In this document: piece by piece, positions 1 to 7,528 of the stretch
Position numbering within the stretch: position 1 is the stretch's first letter
Layout of the letters: each line of letters opens with the position of its first letter
NCBI RefSeq assembly: GCF_022024175.1
Contig: NZ_CP091794.1
Location: 496,001 to 560,000, forward strand
Source of the DNA: Prevotella communis
GTDB taxonomy: Bacteria > Bacteroidota > Bacteroidia > Bacteroidales > Bacteroidaceae
DNA: 64,000 bases
Reading direction: 5' to 3'
Position numbers and translations under genes: made by a program
The notes under the pieces: model-generated
What the model was told of the DNA's origin: nothing
Database searches by the model: none
What the model saw: the letters and a program-made list of their open reading frames with translations, nothing else

Positions 1-564
1 AAACTCAAGCTTGTCGCCCTCGTTGGCTGAGGCGAAGTTCTCTGGTTTGAGCACAAAGCCGCCAGTCCAGTTCTCAAAGGCACATTCGCCCTTCCAGATA
101 CGGGTGGGAACCCACTTGGTATTGTTGCCTGGTGTCAAGTAGACATTGCTGATCCTGATGTTGCACGAGTCGTGCGGCTGAAGCACAATCTCATTCACTG
201 ACGTAACATCCTGTCCGTCGAAATAGCAGGTCAGCGAGGTAAGACCAGGTTTGCCGACGGTCTTGAACTTATTGGCCACCACCACCTGTACGGGTACGGG
301 GAGCGGGTCGATGAACTCGAAGGTGACCGACTCATAGCCAGACAGGTCGGAGGGCATGTTCTGCTCAAGGAAATTGCCCACCAGGCCACCCCAGGGGATA
401 CCATTGTAGATAACGTTCTCGTTCTCGTCGAGGCCACAGTTCTCGTAGATGTTCCATGTGCTAGTGAACTTCAACGTGACGTCGTTGGCATCAACATGTC
501 TGCTTTCCTCTCCACAGGCAAGGAGGAACAGCGCTGCTGACAGAAAAAGGATTAGTTTTTTCAT
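1..564 (-). CDS. Exported lipoprotein, C-terminus cut by window edge
   Basis: The reading frame opens at an ATG at 564 and stays open for 188 codons to the first base of the window, so the C-terminus is missing. The N-terminus is a lipoprotein signal (MKKLILFLSAALFLLAC) with the lipobox cysteine at residue 17, so the product should be anchored to a membrane facing the periplasm or cell surface. The rest looks like beta-rich extracellular sequence; a segment beginning IWKGECAFENW near residue 163 resembles the W-x-G strands of Bacteroidota carbohydrate-binding-like modules, but I do not recognise a named family. The start overlaps the stop of the upstream aminotransferase by ATGA, which indicates translational coupling. 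Its function is unknown. Confidence 0.8.
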   Translation of the reverse strand, partial: MKKLILFLSAALFLLACGEESRHVDANDVTLKFTSTWNIYENCGLDENENVIYNGIPWGGLVGNFLEQNMPSDLSGYESVTFEFIDPLPVPVQVVVANKFKTVGKPGLTSLTCYFDGQDVTSVNEIVLQPHDSCNIRISNVYLTPGNNTKWVPTRIWKGECAFENWTGGFVLKPENFASANEGDKLEF

Positions 565-1874
565 CGTGGATTGTTTTCGGCAAAGATTGCCATTCGCTCT
601 TCCAATTGGTCGTACTGGTGATCCTCAATAAATGAGGTGCAGACACGCAGACCCTCCTGATGAGAGCCTGTGGTGATGAGACAGATGGCAGAAACGCCGT
701 AGTACATCAGCTCGCGAGCCAACTCGCCGCTGGTCATGCCTGGATAGCCAATGGTGAAATAGAAGCCGTCGGCAATAGGCTTATCGAGGTCTTTGTCGTA
801 GACAATATAGAAATTGTGGCGACAGAAGATTTCCTTGAGTTTATGTGCACGCTCGCCATACACCTTGATATCGTCGCGGAAGCGGTACTCGCCGTCGCAG
901 GCGGCACGGAACAGGGCTGCCAGGGCATACTGGGCCGAGTGGCTGGTGCCTGATGAGAGGGCATAGAGCATACGGGTAGAGAAAACCAGTCCGAAGGGCA
1001 GTCCCTCATAGCGATTGGCCAGGTCGGGGAAGTGACGATGGAACAGTTTGTCGCTGATGCACACCACGCCGATACGCTCGCCGGCATACGAGAAAGCCTT
1101 TGAACCTGAGATGAGCAACATGTAGTTGCCTGTATAATGGGCTACAGAGGGCTGATAGGGTGCCTGGAACGGTGTAGAGAGGTCCTGACGGAAGTCCATG
1201 GCGAAGTAGGCGAGGTCTTCCATCACGATGGCATCATACTTTGTGGCCAGGGTGCCGATGGTCTGTAACTCCTGCTCGGTCATACAGATCCAGGCGGGGT
1301 TGTTGGGGTTGCTATAGACGATAGCGCAGATCTTGCCCGTAGAGAGGTAGGACTCCAGTTTGGCGCCCAACTTGTCGCCACGGAAGTCGTACACGTCGAA
1401 GGTCTCGTATTTCACGCCCTGCACCTGCAGCTGCATCTTCTGAACGGGGAAACCTGGGTCGATAAACAGTACGGTGTCCTTGCCCTTGGTAGCCTGCGAA
1501 CAGGTGAGGAAAGAGGCAAAGGTACCCTGCATAGAGCCGCAAACGGGTACGCACCCCTCGGGGGCAATGTCCACATTAATGAAAGCCTTGACAAAGCGAG
1601 AGGCCTGCTTCTTCAGTTCAGGGTAGCCCTGGATATCGGGGTAGGAGTGGGCTATGCCATCCTGTAAAGCCTTAATCTGAGCATCCACACCCACCTTTGC
1701 GGCAGGCAGACCGGGGATACCCATCTCCATCTTGATATATTCCACGCCGCTCTCCTTCTCGGCTTTGGCAGCTACCTGTTTTACTTCACGAATGGTAGCC
1801 TTGGCAAAATCCTTGATGCCGAGGCTCTCTATGAGAGTGTCTACGATTTCTTTCTTAATCGGTGTCGGTTTCAT
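561..1874 (-). CDS. PLP-dependent aminotransferase, fold type I (class I/II)
   Basis: This 437-residue protein is a cytoplasmic pyridoxal-phosphate enzyme of aminotransferase class I/II. The substrate-carboxylate and PLP region SNPNNPAW lies at about 188-195, an acidic residue of the PLP pocket follows in MEDLAYF (219-225), and the Schiff-base lysine is in SGSKAFSYAGERIG at about K259. Family members transfer amino groups between amino acids and 2-oxo acids; the sequence does not reveal which substrate. The gene is translationally coupled to the lipoprotein gene downstream, an unusual partner that gives no further clue. No clear TAnnTTTG promoter is visible immediately upstream, where the terminator of the SRP/tRNA unit lies, so it may use a weak promoter or read-through. 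Confidence 0.9.
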   Translation of the reverse strand: MKPTPIKKEIVDTLIESLGIKDFAKATIREVKQVAAKAEKESGVEYIKMEMGIPGLPAAKVGVDAQIKALQDGIAHSYPDIQGYPELKKQASRFVKAFINVDIAPEGCVPVCGSMQGTFASFLTCSQATKGKDTVLFIDPGFPVQKMQLQVQGVKYETFDVYDFRGDKLGAKLESYLSTGKICAIVYSNPNNPAWICMTEQELQTIGTLATKYDAIVMEDLAYFAMDFRQDLSTPFQAPYQPSVAHYTGNYMLLISGSKAFSYAGERIGVVCISDKLFHRHFPDLANRYEGLPFGLVFSTRMLYALSSGTSHSAQYALAALFRAACDGEYRFRDDIKVYGERAHKLKEIFCRHNFYIVYDKDLDKPIADGFYFTIGYPGMTSGELARELMYYGVSAICLITTGSHQEGLRVCTSFIEDHQYDQLEERMAIFAENNPR

Positions 1875-1904
1875 TGTCTTGTCGTTTTAAGTTTCCCTTT
1901 ATAG

Positions 1905-1939
1905 TAAAAAAAGGATAGGTCATTTGTGTACCTATCCTT
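1905..1939 (-). terminator. Rho-independent terminator of the SRP RNA/tRNA-Thr transcript
   Basis: On the minus strand a stem pairs AAGGATAGGT with ACCTATCCTT across a nine-base loop and is followed by an uninterrupted T-run. It sits directly downstream of tRNA-Thr and before the aminotransferase start. Confidence 0.85.
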
Positions 1940-1961
1940 TTCTGAACTTACGTTTATCCTG

Positions 1962-2035
1962 AGCCTCTTGTCGGATTCGAACCAACGACCCCGAGATTAC
2001 AAATCACGTGCTCTGGCCAACTGAGCTAAAGAGGC
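1962..2035 (-). tRNA. tRNA-Thr (anticodon TGT)
   Basis: A full cloverleaf is visible on the minus strand. The seven-base acceptor stem GCCTCTT pairs with AAGAGGC, the D-arm begins TAGCTCAGTTGG, the anticodon loop is TTTGTAA giving anticodon TGT, and the T-loop is GTTCGAATC. The 3' CCA is not encoded. Its 5' end lies four bases from the 3' end of the SRP RNA, so both probably come from one transcript. Confidence 0.95.
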
Positions 2036-2039
2036 GGGT

Positions 2040-2133
2040 GGGCAGCGGTCTGCATCGCGTCGCTACGACCAAGTACCCTTGCTACGTTCCCATCCTGGGG
2101 GATTCCGAGGGAGCTGACCGTACAGGACTGCCC
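2040..2133 (-). ncRNA. ffs: Signal recognition particle RNA, small bacterial type
   Basis: The minus strand holds the hallmark SRP domain IV: CCAGG, a three-base helix, a GGAA tetraloop, the complementary helix, then AGCA-AGG. This aligns with the CAGG...GGAA...AGCA core that binds Ffh. The ends close with GGGCAG pairing to CTGCCC, giving an RNA of about 94 nt, the expected size for the small form. The RNA acts with Ffh and FtsY in co-translational targeting of membrane proteins. It has a strong promoter at 2148-2155 and is followed after four bases by tRNA-Thr. Confidence 0.93.
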
Positions 2134-2147
2134 GTGTTTTGCGGGTG

Positions 2148-2155
2148 CAAAGGTA
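2148..2155 (-). promoter_or_regulatory. -7 box TACCTTTG driving SRP RNA and tRNA-Thr
   Basis: A perfect Bacteroidota -7 element on the minus strand ends about 15 bases before the SRP RNA 5' end. No other promoter is seen before tRNA-Thr. Confidence 0.85.
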
Positions 2156-2164
2156 CGAAAAAAA

Positions 2165-2192
2165 GTGAAGAGTGAAGAGTGAAGAGTGAAGA
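2165..2192. repeat. Four tandem copies of GTGAAGA
   Basis: Seven-base units repeat four times between the divergent SRP and DUF4199 promoters. The repeat belongs to a family of short purine-rich direct repeats seen elsewhere in the window, both between and inside genes. Confidence 0.8.
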
Positions 2193-2261
2193 ATTTGCTT
2201 CCGCCTTGGAAATTTTAACTATTTTTTAAGACAATGCCCTCGTTATGTGCAAGAAAATGCG

Positions 2262-2269
2262 TACTTTTG
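2262..2269 (+). promoter_or_regulatory. -7 box TACTTTTG for the DUF4199/glycosyltransferase operon
   Basis: This matches TAnnTTTG and implies transcription starting near 2273. The ATG at 2247 lies upstream of that point, which argues for the GTG start at 2307. Confidence 0.65.
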
Positions 2270-2306
2270 CACCGTCATACATTATTATATAACAAAAAGA
2301 AAAGAC

Positions 2307-2843
2307 GTGACTGCACCAGAATATAGACAGTTGAAAGCCTTCGCCCGCGTTGACGGAGCATTGCTGGCCGTGCTGATGATTACTTGTTTTGCCTGTTATG
2401 TCGCAGGTCTTACCTCCCCACTGTATGGATTCCTGTCGATTGTCGCCATTGTGATGATGCCTTTCTTTGCGGGCATCCGCCTGAAGCGCTTCCGCGACAC
2501 AGGACTGGAGGGTAGTATCTCGTTTATGCGCGGCTGGGCTTATATATGCCTGATGTTCTTCTACGGCGGACTGATATTCGCCCTGGCTCAGTATGCCTAT
2601 ATGGCCTATATGGACAAGGGCTATCTGGTGATGACGATTACCAATATACTGGCTTTGCCGGAGAATGCTGAGGTCATCAAGCAGTTGGGTATGGCCGATC
2701 AGGTGAGCGAGAGTATCCACATGCTTCAGGCTATGCGCCCCATTGACTTCGCGCTGAACATGCTCACAACGATTATCATGGGTGGCATCATGCTGGGACT
2801 GCCCATTGCGGCTATCATGAAAAAGGTGAAAGTGGATTATTAA
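2307..2843 (+). CDS. DUF4199-type integral membrane protein
   Basis: The 178-residue product has about four hydrophobic segments and the layout of the Bacteroidota DUF4199 family: an early pair of membrane helices, a basic stretch near IRLKRFRD, another helix pair and a charged tail. I chose the GTG at 2307, which follows an A-rich stretch, because the upstream ATG at 2247 lies before the predicted transcription start. The gene is first in a plus-strand run with the glycosyltransferase 23 bases downstream. The function of the family is unknown; adjacency suggests an inner-membrane partner of the glycosyltransferase. Confidence 0.75.
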   Translation: MTAPEYRQLKAFARVDGALLAVLMITCFACYVAGLTSPLYGFLSIVAIVMMPFFAGIRLKRFRDTGLEGSISFMRGWAYICLMFFYGGLIFALAQYAYMAYMDKGYLVMTITNILALPENAEVIKQLGMADQVSESIHMLQAMRPIDFALNMLTTIIMGGIMLGLPIAAIMKKVKVDY

Positions 2844-2866
2844 AGGATTGAAATCAATATAAGACA

Positions 2867-3802
2867 ATGGATATATCAGTAGTAATACCTCTGTATAACG
2901 AGGAAGAGTCGATTCCCGAACTCTATGCATGGATTGAACGTGTGATGAACGAGCATAACTTCTCGTATGAAGTGATCTTTATCAGCGATGGCAGTACAGA
3001 CCGCTCGTGGGATATCATCACCGAACTGAAAGAGAAATCTGCTCATGTGAAAGGTATCAAGTTCCGTCGTAACTATGGTAAAAGTCCTGCGCTCTATTGC
3101 GGCTTTGAAGAGGCCGAGGGTGATGTGGTTATCACGATGGATGCCGACCTGCAGGATTCACCCGACGAGATTCCTGAGCTCTATCGCATGATTACGGAGG
3201 AGAGATACGACGTTGTAAGTGGTTACAAGCAGAAACGCTATGACCCCCTGTCAAAGACGTTGCCTACAAAGCTCTTCAATGCTACGGCTCGTGCCGTGAG
3301 CGGTATCAAGAACCTGCACGACTTTAACTGCGGACTGAAGGCTTATCGCCATGACGTGGTGAAGAATATTGAGGTCTATGGCGAGATGCACCGCTATATG
3401 CCTTACCTGGCTAAGAATGCCGGTTTTGACAAGATTGCCGAGAAGGTGGTTCACCATCAGGCTCGTAAATACGGTGAGTCGAAGTTCATGGGCTGGAACC
3501 GTTTTGTGAATGGCTACCTGGATCTGCTCACGCTGTGGTTCCTGAGCACCTTTGGCAAGAAACCTATGCACGTATTCGGTTTCCTGGGCACCATCATGTT
3601 CCTGATTGGTTTCTGTGCTGCCTTCATCCTGGGTGTAGGAAAGGTGCTGGGCATGCTCTATATCACAGACTCAGCTTTCTTCTACCTCTCGCTGACCATG
3701 ATGATGATGGGTACGCAGTTCTTCCTGGCTGGCTTCCTGGGCGACCTGATTAGTCGTACGTCGAATGTGCGCAACGAGTATCAAATAGAAAAGAAGATAT
3801 GA
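2867..3802 (+). CDS. Family 2 glycosyltransferase, polyprenyl-phosphate sugar type
   Basis: This 311-residue protein begins with the GT-A fold motif VVIPLYNEEES and carries the metal/nucleotide-binding DXD as DAD at 92-94 followed by LQDSPDE. Two hydrophobic segments near 235-260 and 270-300 anchor the C-terminus in the inner membrane. This is the architecture of GtrB, ArnC and DPM1-like enzymes, which load a sugar from a nucleotide donor onto undecaprenyl phosphate for envelope glycan decoration. The donor sugar cannot be read from the sequence. The stop overlaps the next gene's start by four bases (ATGA), so translation is coupled. Confidence 0.9.
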   Translation: MDISVVIPLYNEEESIPELYAWIERVMNEHNFSYEVIFISDGSTDRSWDIITELKEKSAHVKGIKFRRNYGKSPALYCGFEEAEGDVVITMDADLQDSPDEIPELYRMITEERYDVVSGYKQKRYDPLSKTLPTKLFNATARAVSGIKNLHDFNCGLKAYRHDVVKNIEVYGEMHRYMPYLAKNAGFDKIAEKVVHHQARKYGESKFMGWNRFVNGYLDLLTLWFLSTFGKKPMHVFGFLGTIMFLIGFCAAFILGVGKVLGMLYITDSAFFYLSLTMMMMGTQFFLAGFLGDLISRTSNVRNEYQIEKKI

Positions 3803-4284
3803 GGTATTTCTGCCTTTCAGCCTTCCTGCTTTTCCTTGCGGCTTGCTCCACCATCGACTGTCCTGTACAGAACAAGGTGGCGGTGAACTATGCCGTGAAG
3901 ACCATCGTAGGGGGCGTTGAGGTGAACGACACGCTGAAGGATACGCTGTATGTGTGGTCCACACGCAGCGATGGCGATGATACGCTGATTTTCAACAGTG
4001 GCATTGATATCAGCTCGTTCTCCCTGCCTGTCAGTTATACCCATCCAGAGGATAAACTCGTGTTCTGCCTGGTAGATACGAATAAGGTGGCTAAGATAGA
4101 CACCGTGTGGATTAAGAAAGAGGATATACCGCATTTCGAGTCGGTTGACTGCAGTGCGCATTTCTTCCACACGCTGACTGCCGTACGTAGCACCCACGAG
4201 GCGATTGACACGATTTTCATCAATAATCCGAAAGTAAACTATGACCCGTCTCTCGACCATATTCACATCCACTTCAAGAAGTAA
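3799..4284 (+). CDS. DUF6452-type lipoprotein
   Basis: The 161-residue product starts with a lipoprotein signal ending LFLAAC (cysteine at about 16), followed by a conserved DCP motif and a beta-rich body. Its size, the Cys-Ser...Asp-Cys start and the neighbouring DUF6048-like gene match the DUF6452 family, whose function is unknown. It overlaps both the glycosyltransferase (4 bases) and the next gene (44 bases), so the three are translated as one unit. The probable location is the outer membrane, periplasmic face. Confidence 0.75.
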   Translation: MRYFCLSAFLLFLAACSTIDCPVQNKVAVNYAVKTIVGGVEVNDTLKDTLYVWSTRSDGDDTLIFNSGIDISSFSLPVSYTHPEDKLVFCLVDTNKVAKIDTVWIKKEDIPHFESVDCSAHFFHTLTAVRSTHEAIDTIFINNPKVNYDPSLDHIHIHFKK

Positions 4285-4942
4285 GCGGTGGCTTGTTGTC
4301 ATCCTGGCGCTCCACTTGTCGCTTCTTTCATCTTCCGCTCAGGGATTCCTGAAACTTGAGCGCGACACGGTGCCGTTCTTTCGTGGCTTTGCCGTATCGG
4401 CAGATCTCGTGGGACTGGCGCAGATGCAGTTGGGCGACTATGGTCAGTATGAGGCTGCGCTGCGTGTGAACCTGCACGACCAGTATTTCCCTATCCTGGA
4501 GGTGGGCGTAGGAAGGGCAAACCATGAGGACGATGAGGTGACGGGTATCACGTATAAGACCAGTGCCCCTTATTTCCGCCTGGGTGTGGACTTCAATATC
4601 ATGAAGAATAAGCATGCGCCCAACCGTATCTATGCTGGCTTGCGCTATGGCTATACCAGTTATAAGGTGGATATCAGCCGGCAGACTTTCCCCGACCCTG
4701 TGTGGAAATGGGATACATCGTATGGTGTGACCGACGAACAGTGTTCGCAGCACTGGGCAGAACTGGTCTTTGGCGTAGATGCGAAGATTGCCGGTCCTTT
4801 GCATCTGGGATGGACAGCCCGCTATCGTAACCGTCTGAGCCATAACGACGGACAAATGGGGAATACGTGGTATGTACCTGGATATGGCATTCAGGATTCA
4901 TCGACGCTGGGTGTCACGTTTAATGTTATCATAGATATTTAG
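4241..4942 (+). CDS. DUF6048-type outer-membrane beta-barrel protein
   Basis: The 233-residue protein has a basic N-terminus and hydrophobic signal (RWLVVILALHLSLLSSSAQG), then alternating strands typical of a small outer-membrane barrel and a C-terminal strand ending in aliphatic residues (TLGVTFNVIIDI). I recognise it as DUF6048-like. The start at 4241 lies inside the upstream lipoprotein gene; no later ATG would keep a signal peptide, so the 44-base overlap is probably real. The pairing with the DUF6452 lipoprotein suggests a two-component outer-membrane complex of unknown role. Confidence 0.72.
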   Translation: MTRLSTIFTSTSRSKRWLVVILALHLSLLSSSAQGFLKLERDTVPFFRGFAVSADLVGLAQMQLGDYGQYEAALRVNLHDQYFPILEVGVGRANHEDDEVTGITYKTSAPYFRLGVDFNIMKNKHAPNRIYAGLRYGYTSYKVDISRQTFPDPVWKWDTSYGVTDEQCSQHWAELVFGVDAKIAGPLHLGWTARYRNRLSHNDGQMGNTWYVPGYGIQDSSTLGVTFNVIIDI

Positions 4943-4952
4943 TTCATAGTTG

Positions 4953-5882
4953 ATGAGACGTTTACTTTTTATTGCTTGCAGTTTGCTGTTGCTCGTTTCC
5001 TGTGCTCAGAAGGAGTATCGGCAGAACTCTAATTTCGTGTTTGGTACTATCTATAATATCACGTATCAGAGTGATAAAGACCTGCAACAGGAGATAGAGG
5101 CCGAACTGATGAAGGTGGATGGTGAGTTCTCGATGTTCAACCCTCAGAGTACCGTAGCACGTATCAATAGCGGCGACTCTACCGTGGAGCGCAGCGAGAT
5201 GTTCAATGAGATATATCAGTTGGCACAGACGGTCAGCAAAGAGACGGATGGTGCCTTTGATATCACCGTGGCACCGCTGGTGAATGCGTGGGGCTTTGGT
5301 TTCAAGCATGAGCAGTTGCCTACACCCGAGCAGGTGGATAGTCTCTTGCAGTTGCGCAACCAGATGGACTTCAGCGCTATCGCGAAGGGCTATGGCTGCG
5401 ATGTGGTGGCTCGTCTGCTGGAGTCTCACGGCATCCATAATTATATGGTGGAGATTGGCGGTGAGGTCGTGGTAAGTGGTAAGAACGCGAAGGGGGATGA
5501 CTGGCATATCGGCATCACCAAACCTACAGAAGACTCGCTGAACGTGGAGGGCGAGATGCAGACCGTGCTGAGTATTACCGACCATGCCATGGCTACCAGT
5601 GGCAACTATCGTAACTTCTACTATCAGGGCGGACGGAAATATGCTCATACCATTGATCCCCGTACGGGCTATCCTGTACAACATAGTTTGCTGTCGGCTA
5701 CGGTCTTAGCCGAGAATTGTGCCACAGCCGATGCTTATGCCACCTCGTTTATGGTGCTTGGCGTAGAAGGTGCCAAGGCCGTTCTAGCCCGTCACCCTGA
5801 GCTGATGGCTTATCTCATCTATACCGACGAGAAGGGTCAGCTGACTACCTGGGCATCGCCAGCCCTCTCAGATTTTCAATAA
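4953..5882 (+). CDS. apbE: FAD:protein FMN transferase ApbE
   Basis: This exported lipoprotein (lipobox LLVSC near residue 17) transfers FMN from FAD onto a Ser/Thr of target proteins in a magnesium-dependent reaction. Family signatures are the early FGTIYNIT strand, the DFSAIAKGYGCD segment near 140-150 and HTIDPRTGYPV near 232-242. I use the ATG at 4953; a TTG just before it gives the same frame. At 309 residues it has the usual family length. Likely acceptors are Rnf/Nqr subunits elsewhere in the genome and the FMN-binding protein at 33.0-33.4 kb, which carries the acceptor motif. It lies downstream of the DUF6452/DUF6048 pair on the same strand. Confidence 0.93.
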   Translation: MRRLLFIACSLLLLVSCAQKEYRQNSNFVFGTIYNITYQSDKDLQQEIEAELMKVDGEFSMFNPQSTVARINSGDSTVERSEMFNEIYQLAQTVSKETDGAFDITVAPLVNAWGFGFKHEQLPTPEQVDSLLQLRNQMDFSAIAKGYGCDVVARLLESHGIHNYMVEIGGEVVVSGKNAKGDDWHIGITKPTEDSLNVEGEMQTVLSITDHAMATSGNYRNFYYQGGRKYAHTIDPRTGYPVQHSLLSATVLAENCATADAYATSFMVLGVEGAKAVLARHPELMAYLIYTDEKGQLTTWASPALSDFQ

Positions 5883-5956
5883 ATCTGTTCATCTGTAAAT
5901 GTGTTAATATGTTACTGTGTCTTTAAAAAAGATACTCTGTCTTTAAAAACGTTCCT
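5883..5956 (+). other. Spacer with repeated TGTCTTTAAAAA words
   Basis: The AT-rich spacer between apbE and the regulator gene contains two near copies of CTGTGTCTTTAAAAA, then CGTTCCTATGTCT. Similar words in inverted orientation occur at 45697-45794. No TAnnTTTG box is evident, so the regulator may be transcribed with apbE. Confidence 0.4.
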
Positions 5957-6628
5957 ATGTCTGACTTCCGGTTATACGACAGTTTATTGCGTTTCCCTCT
6001 GTTTCAGGGCCTGAGTCGTGCGGAGTTACTCCAGTTGGCCGGACAGACGAAATTCGGTTTCCTGAAACTAGAGGCAGGGCAGACGGTCGTACGCGAGGGT
6101 GATGCGTGTCAGCAGCTTTTCTTCCTGATTAGTGGCAATCTGTCTGTCACCACCGTGAATGATGATCGTCGCTATAGCGTCATTGAACAGTTGGCTGCTC
6201 CCTGGCTCCTGCAGCCCGAGAGTATCTTTGGTGCTCATCCGCAGTATCAGAGTAGTGTGACGACGCTGACGGAGAGTCATTTCATTACGCTCACCAAGGA
6301 TGAGGTGCTCCGATTACTCGATGACTTCCTGATTATCCGTCTGAACCTGCTGAATCTGTTGGCCACGCAGTCGCAACGCCGTGGTCGCTGGCCTTGGCGT
6401 AAGGCTCCATCCGATTTGCGTCAGCGCATCATCCGGTTCTTCCTGGATCATAGTGTCTATCCTGCAGGTCCCAAGACATTCCGTATCCTGATGAACCAGT
6501 TGGCCCAGGAGGTGAATGACAGTCGTCTGGATGTGTCGCAGGTGCTGAATGCCATGCAGGATGAGAATCTCCTCCGCCTGCGTCGTGGCATCATCGAGAT
6601 ACCCTCCCTGGAACACCTCTTGATGTAG
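5957..6628 (+). CDS. Crp/Fnr-family transcriptional regulator
   Basis: The 223-residue protein has an N-terminal cyclic-nucleotide-binding-type beta-barrel (about 20-120, with VVREGDACQQLFFLISG as the core strand pair), a long dimerisation helix and a C-terminal winged helix-turn-helix (about 160-215: NQLAQEVNDSRLDVSQVLNAM). It lacks the four-cysteine pattern of Fnr, so an iron-sulfur cluster is unlikely. The effector and regulon cannot be read from the sequence. It ends two bases from the convergent M15 peptidase stop with no hairpin between them. Confidence 0.88.
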   Translation: MSDFRLYDSLLRFPLFQGLSRAELLQLAGQTKFGFLKLEAGQTVVREGDACQQLFFLISGNLSVTTVNDDRRYSVIEQLAAPWLLQPESIFGAHPQYQSSVTTLTESHFITLTKDEVLRLLDDFLIIRLNLLNLLATQSQRRGRWPWRKAPSDLRQRIIRFFLDHSVYPAGPKTFRILMNQLAQEVNDSRLDVSQVLNAMQDENLLRLRRGIIEIPSLEHLLM

Positions 6629-6630
6629 TA

Positions 6631-7269
6631 TCACTTCTCAAAGTGCTGATAGTCTTTCGTGCTGCGCCAATTGCCGCCCCACGAAAAACCATGTTCGATG
6701 AAAAGTTGGTAGCAGAGGTCGCCCTTTTCGAGCTTATAGGGGTATTTGTTCTTCCTGTTCGTATATTTCCTTCCGGCCTTGGGCTGTACCCATGTGCTCC
6801 CGTCCTTGCGCGTCTTCACGCAGGGATTCTGCAGGGGATTGATATCGATAGCCAGCCCCTGTGCATGCTTCGACAGATGTTTGCTGCCTGTGACGACGCG
6901 GTAACAGAAACAAGAGGTGTTGTTGGCTGTCATAGAACGTTCATCATTGGCGTCGTAGTCGTCAACGAGTGCCATCCGTTCAATAGGGTAGTGGGCTTCG
7001 TACAGCTTCTGGAAGATATCCAGCAGGTCGGCAGCAATCTTACGGTTGCACACCAGTTCTCCTTTGTGTACCTTCCCGTCGGCATCATAGTGTAATACCT
7101 GCAGGTATCTCAGGTCGCTGCGTTTGATGGTGCATCCTTTGGGATACGACTTCCCCTGCATCCGTGCAAACACGGCGTTGCTGAGCGTGTCAGCGGAGAA
7201 ACCCTTTGTCTGGGCCATCATCTCAAGACTCAGGCAACATATCAGTAATATAAGGTATATCTTCTTCAT
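6631..7269 (-). CDS. M15-family peptidoglycan peptidase (D-Ala-D-Ala carboxypeptidase type)
   Basis: The 212-residue secreted protein starts with the signal peptide MKKIYLILLICCLSLEMMAQ. The catalytic domain shows the M15 zinc motif SKHAQGLAIDIN (the SxHxxGxAxD pattern) and a C-terminal YQHFEK supplying the third ligand region. Family enzymes cleave D,D or L,D bonds in peptidoglycan peptides in the periplasm. I moved the start from an upstream ATG at 7305 to 7269 because that version would place extra residues before the signal peptide and lies upstream of the -7 box at 7275-7282. Only five bases separate the box from the ATG, so the mRNA may be leaderless. Confidence 0.88.
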   Translation of the reverse strand: MKKIYLILLICCLSLEMMAQTKGFSADTLSNAVFARMQGKSYPKGCTIKRSDLRYLQVLHYDADGKVHKGELVCNRKIAADLLDIFQKLYEAHYPIERMALVDDYDANDERSMTANNTSCFCYRVVTGSKHLSKHAQGLAIDINPLQNPCVKTRKDGSTWVQPKAGRKYTNRKNKYPYKLEKGDLCYQLFIEHGFSWGGNWRSTKDYQHFEK

Positions 7270-7274
7270 GGTTG

Positions 7275-7282
7275 CAAAATTA
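7275..7282 (-). promoter_or_regulatory. -7 box TAATTTTG directly before the M15 gene
   Basis: TTTG on the minus strand (7304-7307) and TAATTTTG are separated by 21 bases. The box ends five bases before the ATG, which predicts a leaderless or near-leaderless transcript. Confidence 0.65.
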
Positions 7283-7375
7283 CGTAATATCTCCTGAAAA
7301 GCCAAATCATTTTAGGCATTATAGGGATTTTCCCCAGCGAAATAGGGAAACACCCCCTGAGGTTTAGGGACATCC

Positions 7376-7408
7376 TTTTGCGCCGTTATGGGAAAAGCCG
7401 TATCTTTG
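7376..7408 (+). promoter_or_regulatory. Promoter TTTTG-N20-TATCTTTG with no protein gene downstream
   Basis: Both promoter elements are near-perfect with 20-base spacing. The transcript would start near 7412-7415 and run into the terminator at 7473-7513. Confidence 0.75.
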
Positions 7409-7413
7409 CACCA

Positions 7414-7513
7414 GAATCAGTCGAGATTCTATAGGTTTGTTTTTTAGGTTATTGTTTGCTTTAAGTACAATAAGGGCACAACCGATGCGATATCGGATGT
7501 GCCCTATTCTTTT
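7414..7513 (+). ncRNA. Candidate small RNA of about 100 nt
   Basis: The segment is bounded by a strong plus-strand promoter and a strong hairpin terminator. It opens with a small hairpin (GAATC, six-base loop, GATTC at 7414-7429), has a U-rich single-stranded middle and ends in the terminator stem. It contains no ATG-initiated reading frame. I recognise no known RNA family. It is convergent to the CotH-type gene, whose stop lies at 7529, so it could act in trans or be antisense to the 3' end of that mRNA. Confidence 0.5.
7473..7513. terminator. Bidirectional terminator
   Basis: AGGGCACA pairs with TGTGCCCT and CCGAT with ATCGG around a five-base loop. The plus side continues CTATTCTTTT and the minus side TTATTGTACTT, so it can end both the candidate small RNA and the CotH-type gene. 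Confidence 0.8.
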
Positions 7514-7528
7514 ATGTATGCGGATCTT

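Noticed and set aside
2247..2306. ATG start of the DUF4199-type protein at 2247
   Set aside because: The promoter at 2262-2269 is downstream of it; the GTG at 2307 gives a normal membrane start.
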